The position numbers were made by a program, and so were the translations under genes. From Vacuolonema iberomarrocanum LEGE 07170 (GTDB lineage Bacteria; Cyanobacteriota; Cyanobacteriia; Elainellales; Elainellaceae), in NCBI GenBank assembly GCA_015207365.1, contig JADEXA010000036.1:1-64000 (forward strand): a stretch of 64,000 nt of DNA. The letters are read 5' to 3'. The notes under the pieces were generated by a model, which saw nothing but the letters and a program-made list of their open reading frames with translations, was not told the DNA's origin and made no database searches. Below are positions 43,941 to 53,569 of this stretch, piece by piece. Each line of letters begins with the position of its first letter. Within the stretch, counting starts at the first letter, position 1.

Positions 43941-44882
43941 GTGATAGATCATTCGCATAGCCCGGAACGCTCAGCAGGTAATAGTTTGAGTCTGGAAATG
44001 ACAGCCGAACACATGACAGCCGAACAAATTCACGCCAAGCACGATGCGTTTATTCGAGACGTAAATGAGCAAATTACGCTGGGTAGGTTTGAACCCACCG
44101 ATCCCATCCTGGAACAGTTGGTAGAAGGGTTGGGCGATTCCCGTGGGTTGGTGCGGCTGCGGTATGCAGAAACGATGGGAGAAATTGGTGAACCTGCCAC
44201 GCCTTTTCTGGTCGATGCCTTGGCCAATCATGCGGATGTGGTCGTGCGACGAGCCGCTGCGAAAACCCTGACGATTATTGCCGATCCAACAGCGGTGCCG
44301 ACATTACTCCATGCCTTCTTGAATGACGAAGACACGGTGGTGAAGGGGTCATCTGCGGGGGCATTGGCTCGCACTGGAGAAGCCGCTGTTCCGTCGCTGC
44401 TGGAGATTCTTGCCTCCACGGATCAGCCCGAAGATATCAAAGGACATGCCGCCTGGGCGTTGGCATTTATTGGGTCAGAAGCGGCTGATTACCTGTATCA
44501 AGCCCTCAATGATGCGTCGCTGGATGTTCGCTGTGCGGTGATTGGAGCGCTCGGCCATGTGGCGCAGGAGCAAACGGATGAAAAGTCCTGCAATCTGCTT
44601 ATTTCTGCATTAACGGATGAGGAACCGTTGATTCGCACAGAAGCAGCAGCGGCACTCGGCCAGGTCAACTATCCGCCAGCAGTTCCCCATCTGATTCTGG
44701 CAACGAAAGACCTCGACTTAGATGTTCGCAAAGCGGCGATTAATTCGCTAGGTAAAATGGGCGATCGCACCGCTGTAGAAACCCTTCAAGGATTGCTCAC
44801 CGATGACCAAGAGGTCGTACGGGTGCTAGCGAAACTGGCGATCGCTCAAATTGAACGGCAATCGCAAGAAGATGATTGGTAG
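43941..44882 (+). CDS. cpeF: CpeF-like (MpeV-like) HEAT-repeat bilin lyase
   Basis: A 313-residue E/F-type lyase with seven or so HEAT repeats (LVRLRYAETMGEIGEPATPF, VVVRRAAAKTLTIIADPTAV, VVKGSSAGALARTGEAAVPS, LDVRCAVIGALGHVAQEQ, LIRTEAAAALGQVNYPPAV, LDVRKAAINSLGKMGDRTAV). The N-terminal IHAKHDAFIRDVNEQITLGR block fits CpeF, which attaches the doubly linked phycoerythrobilin at Cys48/Cys59 of CpeB. It starts with GTG at 43941. The pairing with pebAB and a small gene suggests one operon or regulon. Confidence 0.78.
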   Translation: MIDHSHSPERSAGNSLSLEMTAEHMTAEQIHAKHDAFIRDVNEQITLGRFEPTDPILEQLVEGLGDSRGLVRLRYAETMGEIGEPATPFLVDALANHADVVVRRAAAKTLTIIADPTAVPTLLHAFLNDEDTVVKGSSAGALARTGEAAVPSLLEILASTDQPEDIKGHAAWALAFIGSEAADYLYQALNDASLDVRCAVIGALGHVAQEQTDEKSCNLLISALTDEEPLIRTEAAAALGQVNYPPAVPHLILATKDLDLDVRKAAINSLGKMGDRTAVETLQGLLTDDQEVVRVLAKLAIAQIERQSQEDDW

Positions 44883-44924
44883 AGCACTTGAGGCAAGTAG
44901 GCTGTAGGAGAGCTAGCTAGAATT

Positions 44925-46196
44925 CTACAGACGTAACAGGCTTTCGCTGGGGATTCCCTTGAGGCGACATCCAACGCCTCCCAGTTCTTGTAAGCTTTTT
45001 TGCGCGGCGGCGATCGGGCTAAAGAACACATCTGCCACTATCTTCCACTCTTCCACCATCAGCGCTTTAAATCGTTGCTCTTGTTCTGGGGGGCCGCCGT
45101 TGGTGATGTAATAGTTCAGCCCGTTTTTCCCGGTCACAAACTCCCCATTGAAAAAGTTGAACGTAGCGCTCTCTTCTAGTTTCTTGCGGATGACGTTTAT
45201 CCCAGCGGCTTGCAAATCCTTTGCTGCATCTTCTTCAAGCTCATGTTGTAATCTGAGCTTCGCCGCGGCGGCTTTCGTCGTCAGGCAAGGAACGGCTTCG
45301 ACCATTTCAATCGCATCTTGCAGGGCTACACGGCTGTCGTTTAGCACTACAACGCCTTTCCCAATGAACAGGAGGCCGAGATCTAAATGAAATTGACCCG
45401 GCTGCTCTACGCAGATGATTTGGTCGCAGGTAGCCAACCCAAAATCTTCGCGAATAATCTCCCGAACCTGGTCTCTGGTTAACTGATAGAGATGAGCAGT
45501 TGCATCGATCGCATCTTTGCCAATTAGAAGAATCGGTTGCCCAATGGCATCCTCTCCAGCAATCATATTTCCACCCTCGATATAGGCTCGAATATGCCCA
45601 ACGGTATGCCCCGCCGCCGCTGCTAAAGCCTCTAGTGCCACGCCTATTTCGTTGACGTTCACCCTCACCCCGAGCGGAATCCACAAATGATCGTCCCGCA
45701 GCACCTCATCTAAGGTTTCTGGCGATAGCTTACTTTGCCAGCGAGTCCGTCGTCCTGCCTTCATCGCCCAGTCTAGCCGTTGGTCGTCAAACGATGGGAG
45801 CACGGCCAGCTTGCCATTCTCCAGATACTCCACGCCATCCTCTGCCCACTTCGTTATCGGTTGATGGCTCTCAATTACGCGATACTGAGTTTCTCTGTTT
45901 TGGTCGTTACTGAGCACTTGGTCGACATCTTTGCGACTATTCTGATCGGTCAGAATTTCTAATTCCAAACCCAAGGTTCTGGCAACGCTTGCAAAGAACC
46001 GCAAATGAGCCAATTCTGTCTCCGTTTGCTTTTCTGTTTGTCCCCGGACGTAATGCATATGCAACGCCTGAGTGTGCCCCCCCGGCGTTTTCTTATGCGG
46101 CATCGCCCCTCCGGTATCGACAGGTGGCAAAAGGAGTTGAGCACCGGATGGAATGCGATCCACATCGGCGGGTTGAGTAGGGTCGTTCACTTCCAT
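44925..46196 (-). CDS. pentein-superfamily guanidine-modifying enzyme (agmatine deiminase/PAD-like)
   Basis: A 423-residue protein I place in the pentein fold. The catalytic landmarks are spaced as in agmatine deiminase and peptidylarginine deiminases: WAED (117-120), EGGN (207-210), H270-x-D272 in FHLDLGLLFIG, and Cys410 in GGVGCRLKG. The enzyme would hydrolyse or transfer a guanidino group of arginine, agmatine or an arginine side chain. The first start is the ATG at 46196, with a weak ribosome binding site. It follows a methyltransferase in the cpeBA-YZ operon direction, only 45 bases away. I know of no such enzyme in phycoerythrin synthesis. Confidence 0.75.
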   Translation of the reverse strand: MEVNDPTQPADVDRIPSGAQLLLPPVDTGGAMPHKKTPGGHTQALHMHYVRGQTEKQTETELAHLRFFASVARTLGLELEILTDQNSRKDVDQVLSNDQNRETQYRVIESHQPITKWAEDGVEYLENGKLAVLPSFDDQRLDWAMKAGRRTRWQSKLSPETLDEVLRDDHLWIPLGVRVNVNEIGVALEALAAAAGHTVGHIRAYIEGGNMIAGEDAIGQPILLIGKDAIDATAHLYQLTRDQVREIIREDFGLATCDQIICVEQPGQFHLDLGLLFIGKGVVVLNDSRVALQDAIEMVEAVPCLTTKAAAAKLRLQHELEEDAAKDLQAAGINVIRKKLEESATFNFFNGEFVTGKNGLNYYITNGGPPEQEQRFKALMVEEWKIVADVFFSPIAAAQKSLQELGGVGCRLKGIPSESLLRL

Positions 46197-46241
46197 TTTT
46201 CGGCAGTATTCGTTTTGCAGTCGTAATAGCTTTCGCCATTA

Positions 46242-47444
46242 TCAAGGAGTGGGGGTTAACAAAATTAGTTGCTGATGGTGCAGCGATCGCACGTCTTCCA
46301 AGCTCGCGTCTACCGTCTCTAAAATCTCGGCAACGGTTTTCTGGGCGGTCGGGTTTTCCTGGCAACCCAGGAGGAACTGCCACGCGGCATCCTCCAGTCG
46401 CGTAATCTGATAATCCACATTAAAAAACTGGGGACTATCCTGCCATCCCTGGATGCACGGGCTTGGCTCCGGGATAGCGGCCAGGAGCTCTTGATCGGAT
46501 TCCCAATCCTGCGTTGACAGGGGATGGCGTGCCAAAAAGAACTCGTAATGGGTAATGGCTTGCGGGTCGAGCAGCTCGATCAGTCGATGGCGCTGGCGAT
46601 CGCCCAACCGCTGTGCTCGCTCCATCAACTCTGGATCCTTGCCAATCAAGCGCTCTGCACTCCAGACCTGTGGATTCGAGAAGCCAACGAAATCTAACCC
46701 CGAGGCATCAATCAAGTCAAAAACGGTGTGAATGTTGTAATCGATTTCTTGCGGATGCACATACATATCGGCAAAGTAGCCATCGCGCTGATTTTCCCAA
46801 GCCCAGCGTTCTTCTTCCCGTTTTCGCAACCGATTATTCTTCGGCAATGTGGCAAATAGCTGTCGGCCAACGGCAACCCCATCGGTATAATCGCCCCGGC
46901 GATCGCCTTGCAGGAGGGCGATCGCTTCCTGCATCAACTTAATTTCCCACCGCCCCAACTCCCCATACACAAAGACATGCAGGAGCCCACCTGGAGCTAG
47001 CTTTTTGGCCAATGCCTGGATGCCTAGAATTGGATCCGGGGTGTGGTGTAATACGCCGACGCAGTTGATCAGGTCAAACTCGCCCGGTAGCTGCTTTACA
47101 TCGAACAAACTCAGGTGATAAAACGCTACGTTGGATGCACCCGATTTCTGGCAACGTTCTTGAGCCACAGCTAGGGCGCCAGAACTGAGATCAATCCCGA
47201 CAACGGTGGCCTCTGGGTTGAGGTGCGCCAGATATTCCGTCCCGACCCCGGTGCCGCAGCCCGCATCAAGAATCCGCACGTCTCGTCGAGCAGGCTTCTG
47301 TCCGGTGCAGAAGCTATACGCCGTCAACCAATTCCAACGCCAGTTATATCCCGGCGGCGGTTCATCCAAAAGGGGTTCTGGCGGAAAAGGATACGTGTTG
47401 TAGAGCTTGGCAACAGCCGTACTGATGGACTGGGGATTGGACAT
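46242..47444 (-). CDS. class I SAM-dependent methyltransferase
   Basis: A 400-residue methyltransferase with motif I ILDAGCGTGVG, an acidic VVGIDLSSGAL and ...LINCVGVLHHTPDP for the post-I region. The N-terminal VAKLYNTYPFPPEPLLDEPP and the C-terminal region of about 180 residues lie outside the Rossmann core. It could be a CpcM-like enzyme methylating the Asn near residue 72 of the beta subunit, present in this CpeB as Asn70. That is inferred from its location after cpeZ. I choose the ATG at 47444 (GGAG five bases upstream) over a GTG two codons earlier. Confidence 0.8.
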   Translation of the reverse strand: MSNPQSISTAVAKLYNTYPFPPEPLLDEPPPGYNWRWNWLTAYSFCTGQKPARRDVRILDAGCGTGVGTEYLAHLNPEATVVGIDLSSGALAVAQERCQKSGASNVAFYHLSLFDVKQLPGEFDLINCVGVLHHTPDPILGIQALAKKLAPGGLLHVFVYGELGRWEIKLMQEAIALLQGDRRGDYTDGVAVGRQLFATLPKNNRLRKREEERWAWENQRDGYFADMYVHPQEIDYNIHTVFDLIDASGLDFVGFSNPQVWSAERLIGKDPELMERAQRLGDRQRHRLIELLDPQAITHYEFFLARHPLSTQDWESDQELLAAIPEPSPCIQGWQDSPQFFNVDYQITRLEDAAWQFLLGCQENPTAQKTVAEILETVDASLEDVRSLHHQQLILLTPTP

Positions 47445-47446
47445 GA

Positions 47447-48070
47447 TCACTCCGATTTTGGAGGCGGCTGATTGTTGAGAAGTAGCTCTAAGCGGGATAA
47501 GGCACTGACGGCAGTTTCTTTTACATAAGTGTCGGTGGATTCATCCTGAGTCAATGCTGTCAGAACTTCGACGCCGCGCTCATCGCCAATCGAAGCCAGC
47601 GCATTGACGATGGAAACGGCAAGGGCTGGATTGTCCGTCGTTTCGAGCGCTTCGAGCAAGCTATCGACCGTGGGAGAACCAATTTCACCCATCGCCATGA
47701 CTGCAGCGATATGCACCACCGGATTTGGATCATTCAATGCGGTTTTCAGACCCTGCATCCCTTCGGTGGGGAACGGTTCATCTGGGTAGTTGATGGCAAC
47801 CTGCGCCAGGGCTTTGGCTGCACTCCCCCGCACGGTAACGTTATCGCTATTCAGCAATGCCTCGACAAGCGGGGGAACCGTATCTGGCCCGATCGCCCCC
47901 AATGCCTTCACGGCGGCTCGCCGATAGGTGGTATCTTCCTCGTCCAAAATGCCCATTAGGCGAGGAATCGTTGTTTCGTCAGGATTTTCAGCCAGTTCCC
48001 ACATGGCTTGATCGCGCAGGTGAGGATTGGGGTGTTTGAGTTGTTGAAAGAGTTCTTCGGTAGTTGGCAT
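47447..48070 (-). CDS. cpeZ: CpeZ-like HEAT-repeat chaperone or lyase partner
   Basis: A 207-residue HEAT protein: LKHPNPHLRDQAMWELAENP, TTYRRAAVKALGAIGPDTV, VTVRGSAAKALAQVAINYP, VVHIAAVMAMGEIGSPTV. CpeZ assists CpeY and CpeF in ligating phycoerythrobilin and stabilises CpeB. The ATG at 48070 (MPTTEELF) is the natural start; an in-frame upstream start would overlap cpeY. It lies between cpeY and the methyltransferase, in the order cpeB-A-Y-Z known from Fremyella. Confidence 0.85.
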   Translation of the reverse strand: MPTTEELFQQLKHPNPHLRDQAMWELAENPDETTIPRLMGILDEEDTTYRRAAVKALGAIGPDTVPPLVEALLNSDNVTVRGSAAKALAQVAINYPDEPFPTEGMQGLKTALNDPNPVVHIAAVMAMGEIGSPTVDSLLEALETTDNPALAVSIVNALASIGDERGVEVLTALTQDESTDTYVKETAVSALSRLELLLNNQPPPKSE

Positions 48071-48135
48071 GGTGTGAAGATGGAAGGATGAAAGGGTAGG
48101 GAGTAGAACGGAGTAGACAGCCAGAAAATTACCGA

Positions 48136-49416
48136 TTAATGGGCGATCGCCAACATGGCATTCGCTTTTTCTCGGATGAGCCAATCCTCATCATTCACGG
48201 CTTGTTCGTAACCACTGCTATCGCCCAGTTGTTCGAGTGCCATCAAGGTGGCGTATTTCAAATCCCAAATTCTGGTATTCAGACAGGTTTTCAACTCGGG
48301 GATAGCGCGTTCATCCCCCAGTTCTGCCAGGGCGATCGCCGCCGCCGCGCGTGATTTCTGAAACTGCGGTTGTTTGTTGTGCAACGCTTCAATCAACAAC
48401 TCATAGGCCGGAGCATGTTTCAGCCACCCAAACAACTTCATCACATGGAAATGGGCACCATAGTCACTCCTGGCCTCGTCTGCATAGGTGGCAAACAAGG
48501 CATCGGGTGCGGCGTCTGCATAATGCTCCAAGATAGTTTTACAGGCTAGATAGCACCGCCCAAAGTCGGTTTCATACAATTCCTGAATCAAGACCGGCAA
48601 GGTTGGGGGGTGTTCATAGGCATGCACCAAGCCAAGATCGTTGGGATGGTCGCGCAGGGATTGTTCCAGGTGTGGTTGAACCGTCCCAAAGGTAAGGGTT
48701 CCCGTCGAGATCCCTGCCTCTGCGAGCATCCGTATCCCGCGTAGCCGAAACACCAAGGATACAGGGCACTTGGCAATGCTAGGGATAGCATCGTAGTAAC
48801 GGGAATCAATCAAATCTTGAATCGACAACCGCCGTGCCAGCACGTTGGGATTTTGCAGCATTCCAACAACTTTAGTCATCTGAGAATGCTCGCCCGTCAG
48901 CCGACACACGGCAGTAATAGCCGCACTGGCAGTAGGCAAATCGGGATTATCGGTAAAGCGACGAATCCGCTCTAGTGCAGGTTCGTAGTTGGATTTGGCC
49001 AGCGTATGGATAATGACCCGATGGGTTTGCCCGGGTTTATCAAGGAGCTGAGCCACAGTTTCTAAAATGGCTGCGTTTTGAGTCCCAATTTCACCGATCG
49101 CCCAAGCAGCATTTTCGACCATATAACAGTCATCATCTTGCAGGCACTCATGGATGATGGGTAGCGCTTGTACGGCTTGCAGTCGACCTAAGGTTTCGAC
49201 CGATTTACGGCGCACAATCCGATTTGCCAGCACTGGATCGGTTTGCTGCACAGCGCGGATCAGGGCATCAATTGAACGTTCCGTTGGACAGTTAACCAAA
49301 TGGGACGCCGCAATATAGCGCGAATCGTTTTCGCTGATTTGATCGTGAGGCGTATCCAAAAGGGCGATCGCCTGGTCTTCAGTCAAATTGAAAAAATTAA
49401 AAAACCGTTTATCCAT
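48136..49416 (-). CDS. cpeY: CpeY phycoerythrobilin lyase
   Basis: A 426-residue E-type HEAT-repeat lyase. It opens MDKRFFNFFNLTEDQAIALL and has HEAT units such as VRRKSVETLGRLQAVQALPI (residue numbering approximate) and CYMVENAAWAIGEIGTQNAA. It contains a distinctive middle (SPEALRRLSIQD-like region with ARRLSIQDLIDSRYYDAIPS) and FRLRGIRMLAEAG. CpeY attaches phycoerythrobilin to Cys82 of CpeA (Cys81 in this sequence). It is 179 bases downstream of cpeA and probably in the same transcript, with partial read-through. Confidence 0.9.
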   Translation of the reverse strand: MDKRFFNFFNLTEDQAIALLDTPHDQISENDSRYIAASHLVNCPTERSIDALIRAVQQTDPVLANRIVRRKSVETLGRLQAVQALPIIHECLQDDDCYMVENAAWAIGEIGTQNAAILETVAQLLDKPGQTHRVIIHTLAKSNYEPALERIRRFTDNPDLPTASAAITAVCRLTGEHSQMTKVVGMLQNPNVLARRLSIQDLIDSRYYDAIPSIAKCPVSLVFRLRGIRMLAEAGISTGTLTFGTVQPHLEQSLRDHPNDLGLVHAYEHPPTLPVLIQELYETDFGRCYLACKTILEHYADAAPDALFATYADEARSDYGAHFHVMKLFGWLKHAPAYELLIEALHNKQPQFQKSRAAAAIALAELGDERAIPELKTCLNTRIWDLKYATLMALEQLGDSSGYEQAVNDEDWLIREKANAMLAIAH

Positions 49417-49595
49417 AAAACCATTGATGACTTCGCAAAGTCATTTATTCGCAGAAAAACCTGAAGTTGAAAACAAAACAAACCTAGAGATTCTTGGTCA
49501 TCACTTAACCTAAAATCGGCAAAGTAACGGACAAAGAACCTCCAGGTCGACAAGGTTAATTTACTCTGTTATGCCACGAACGGCCTAGCCATCGA

Positions 49596-50093
<498 letters not shown>

Positions 50094-50154
50094 TTATATC
50101 TCCCAATAAAATTGTTGATTGGTGTTTCGTCTTTCTCTGAGCGATCAGAGAGAA

Positions 50155-50754
<600 letters not shown>

Positions 50755-50817
50755 TCAACAAGAAAACATTGTTGGCTCAGCAAGACAATACAGACCATAA
50801 AAGACAGCGAATATCTT

Positions 50818-50854
50818 CGTCTCAGTTATGAGAAACAAAGCAACAATCCTTAAC
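50818..50854 (-). promoter_or_regulatory. upstream element shared by cpeBA and pebAB
   Basis: Read leftward it is TTAAGGATTGTTGCTTTG, then TTTCTCA, a short spacer (TAAC) and TGAGACG. The first 25 bases equal those at 40796-40820 before pebA. It is upstream of the cpeB start by about 110 bases. It is probably an operator or activator site for CpeR or an associated factor. Confidence 0.7.
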
Positions 50855-50974
50855 ATCATAAAAACATCCCTCCCCAGACAGATCTGAGGAGGGATGATAG
50901 AACCCAATATTAAGAGTGACTCCAAACAATGCAGAGATAGCCTAGAAACCAATTAATTCTGACGCTCAACCTGT

Positions 50975-51145
50975 CTAAGCCGTTCGCTTTATCAAGTGCT
51001 TGAGCATATTGTCTTTGACCATCAGCTGACGCAAGACCTCGAGCAGAAATTTCTGCGCCTCTTCGTTGCTCAACGATTTAACCTGCTCCTCATACATCCT
51101 CAGGCTAAACTGCTGCTCCATACTTAATTCCATTGGTAAGTCCAT
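50975..51145 (-). CDS. nblA: NblA phycobilisome degradation adaptor
   Basis: A 56-residue NblA. It contains ELSMEQQFSLRMYEEQVKSL and the helical SNEEAQKFLLEVLRQLMVKD, ending NMLKHLIKR. NblA binds phycobiliproteins and ClpC and triggers degradation in nutrient stress. I start it at the ATG at 51145 (MDLPMEL); a longer frame upstream is not supported. It is upstream of cpeB in the same direction, with a 265-base gap containing the cpeBA promoter. Confidence 0.92.
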   Translation of the reverse strand: MDLPMELSMEQQFSLRMYEEQVKSLSNEEAQKFLLEVLRQLMVKDNMLKHLIKRTA

Positions 51146-51344
51146 AAGTAGCGCTCCAGTACGTTGCAACGTCTGCTGTGTCGAAACACAACTTAATATT
51201 AACAAAGGTTAAACGAACTTGACAAGTGGATAGATTTAGACGGTTACGAATAAATGAACCTCTAAAAGGATGCGTATTGCGTCTTGATATCTGCAACGCC
51301 TTTACGTGGCAAATACGTTATGCCACTTCAACGAAAACCAAAAC

Positions 51345-51395
51345 CAGATAATTTTTTGAAAGCCGCGCAGTGCGCGGCTTTCAAAAAATTATCTG
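51345..51395. repeat. 25-bp-arm hairpin upstream of nblA
   Basis: Arms of 25 bases (CAGATAATTTTTTGAAAGCC.. and complement) close on a central G. The flank ACGAAAACCAAAACCAGATA is the inverse of the one beside the hairpin at 2528. About 200 bases upstream of nblA, it may separate transcription units. Confidence 0.6.
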
Positions 51396-51488
51396 TAGTG
51401 GCTTCTTAGCGAATTGGCATTAGGCGATCGCGCACAATAAGCGAGCCGAATAACCAAGCGAATGATAGTACGTTGCATCGATCCTCGG

Positions 51489-51558
51489 AAACCCTTGATT
51501 TGTACAGCGCGGGCGCTACACAAATCAAGGGTTTCTGGGGTTTTGTCCTGTACTCAGG
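51489..51558 (+). repeat. partial TGTCCTGTACT-type element with a different core
   Basis: The hairpin AAACCCTTGATTTG..GCGC..CAAATCAAGGGTTT is followed by CTGGGGTTTTGTCCTGTACT and CAGG. It shares both the core and the end with 38179-38288 but lacks the left terminal repeat. With 31775-31839 it makes three copies. Confidence 0.65.
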
Positions 51559-51653
51559 GTTTGAATATATGGGCTGACTCGCGAACTTGAAGCGATCGCG
51601 CAATCAGGCATCTATCTAAACTGATTCTGCCATTTGACAGAGCATTATCCCCT

Positions 51654-52085
51654 TTAGGAATACGTCCTAATATCTTCGCTCGTTTTATTGTAGAAACCTA
51701 GTGCCAAAAGGGCTTTGCGAATCTTAGTTTTTGAAGGCCGCACTCTAGGGACAGCTAAACCCAGCTCTCGCGCCGTCTCAAACAACTCTCGGATGAGTAA
51801 ATCCAGGGAGATATCATCCGCATCTCCTGGAAGATTTTCAACTCGTCCTTCGTAAGCCAGCGTATACAGCTCAAGATGATGTTTCTCCATCACTCTCGCT
51901 AGTTTTCTCAATGTTTCAGGGGTTGGACAGGTGCCTTTGAAGCAAGCGCCCCTAAGCCGCGGTTGAGGGACTCCCGACAACTCCGCCAAACGATTCATGC
52001 TGATGCCCTGTTCCTTCAGATAGTGAAGAATGTATCGCCCCAAAGGAGAACAGTCATCTGGTTTTATTTGCAGCCTTGCTGGCAT
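51654..52085 (-). CDS. XRE-family DNA-binding regulator
   Basis: A 143-residue protein with an N-terminal helix-turn-helix (about 15-60: LGRYILHYLKEQGISMNRLA, ELSGVPQPRLRGACFKG, TPETLRKLARVME) and an unrelated helical C-terminal region. It is likely a transcription factor or an antitoxin-like repressor. Target unknown; it is 500 bases beyond nblA and transcribed leftward. Confidence 0.8.
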   Translation of the reverse strand: MPARLQIKPDDCSPLGRYILHYLKEQGISMNRLAELSGVPQPRLRGACFKGTCPTPETLRKLARVMEKHHLELYTLAYEGRVENLPGDADDISLDLLIRELFETARELGLAVPRVRPSKTKIRKALLALGFYNKTSEDIRTYS

Positions 52086-52274
52086 TAGCCTACGGTTAAA
52101 AACTAGGTTATTAGCGTGAGGTTAGGGTTATAAAACTTGAGAGAATATAGCATGAATCAGAACTATCTCTATTGTAATCCCTACAAGGATAAAAGGCGCA
52201 TTGACTAGGGCATAGGAGCGGGCGATCGCTCTCCTAACAGAAAAACGACTCCCAATAGATCAAACAACGCCTGC

Positions 52275-52363
52275 AGGACTGACGCATTTTGTTAATTTCG
52301 TGGCCGCGATGTGACGACAAAATCAACGAATTCCCTTAGGATTATGCAAGTTTTGCGGCAGTA
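52275..52363. repeat. CAGGACTGACGCA-type element, copy 2
   Basis: The left end AGGACTGACGCATTTTGTTA and right end TTTTGCGGCAGTA are imperfect inverted repeats. The core TTCGTGGCCGCGATGTGACG differs from the other copies. The inner motif ATCAACGAATTCCCTTAGGA is shared with 60628-60718. Confidence 0.65.
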
Positions 52364-52519
52364 TTACATGAATAGAAATATATAAACTTAGAGCAATTCT
52401 ATTGCAGCTTAATTTTCATTTGGCCCCATCATTCAGCACTCCAAAAAAGTAACTAAATGTTAAGGCGATCGCTCGTCATAAAATATCCGCTTGCGAGTGT
52501 TTTGTCCTTTGCTGTTTTA

Positions 52520-53548
52520 TCAGTAACGGATGCGAGGATCGACCCAGGCGTTGAGGATATCAATCAGAATGGAGGCAAATGCCACAATCACACCGAAGAA
52601 CACCATAATTCCCTGGACGACAGGATAATCGCGGTTTTCAATGGCTTCGTATAACCGATTGGCCAGCCCAGGCCAGTTAAAGGTTACTTCAGTGAGGATT
52701 GCGCCGCCGAGGAGAGAGGCGATTGTTAGCCCCAGCACGGTGATAACGGGAATGAGGGCGTTTTTGAGAGCATGGACAAAAACGATGCGGCGTTCAGGAA
52801 TGCCACGGGCACGAGCCGCTTCTACATAGTCAGAACGGAGGGTTTGCTTCAGGTTAATCCGCACAATGCGCTCAAAAATGCCGCTGAGCAGTAACCCCAA
52901 CGTGAGGCTGGGCAAGATCAGGTAGTAGAGGGATGTAAAGAAAGCATCAATGCGTCCCGTGAGCAGGCTATCCACCAGATACAGCCCCGTCGGGCCGACA
53001 GGTGGATCGACCTGTAGGGGAAAGCGGCTGCCGAGGGGAAACCAGCGCAGGTTCACCGCAAATAGCAGTTGCAGCAGCATCCCAAACCAATACATGGGCA
53101 CAGCATAGGTGATGATGCCAAACAGCCGTCCTCCCGCGTCAAGAGCAGTGTTGGGCTTGGACGCGGCGAGGGAACCAATGAGAATGCCGACCGTGACGGA
53201 TACGAGCATACTCAGGACGGTTAGCTCCAGGGTGGCAGGAAAGTGCGTTTGGATAATTTCCCAAACAGACTGCCCCTGGGTGGCCAGGGAGGTGCCTAGG
53301 TCTAAGCGCAACAGATCGCCCAAGTAGCGCAGGTATTGCACCCACACGGGGACATCCAACCCCAATCGTTCCCGCAAGGCGTCTTTAGCCGAGTCGGGGG
53401 CGCGTTCCCCCAACAGCGCATCGACCGGATCTCCCGGGGTTGCCCGCATCAGCAGGAAGACCAGCGTGGCGATCGTCCAGATCATCAGCGGAGCCAGCAG
53501 CAACCGCGAGAGGACGTAATAGCGCAGAGCACCAGAACGGGAAGACAT
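52520..53548 (-). CDS. ABC transporter permease (DppB/OppB type)
   Basis: A 342-residue inner-membrane permease with six hydrophobic segments. It begins with the DppB-type LLAPLMIWTIATLVFLLMRA and contains the EAA loop in the C-terminal half (DYVEAARARGIPERRIVFVH), which contacts the ATPase. It would import peptides, nickel or similar with the binding protein encoded 21 bases upstream. No ATPase or second permease is in the window. Confidence 0.92.
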   Translation of the reverse strand: MSSRSGALRYYVLSRLLLAPLMIWTIATLVFLLMRATPGDPVDALLGERAPDSAKDALRERLGLDVPVWVQYLRYLGDLLRLDLGTSLATQGQSVWEIIQTHFPATLELTVLSMLVSVTVGILIGSLAASKPNTALDAGGRLFGIITYAVPMYWFGMLLQLLFAVNLRWFPLGSRFPLQVDPPVGPTGLYLVDSLLTGRIDAFFTSLYYLILPSLTLGLLLSGIFERIVRINLKQTLRSDYVEAARARGIPERRIVFVHALKNALIPVITVLGLTIASLLGGAILTEVTFNWPGLANRLYEAIENRDYPVVQGIMVFFGVIVAFASILIDILNAWVDPRIRY

Positions 53549-53569
53549 GGAGGCGTTGAAATTTGAGGT

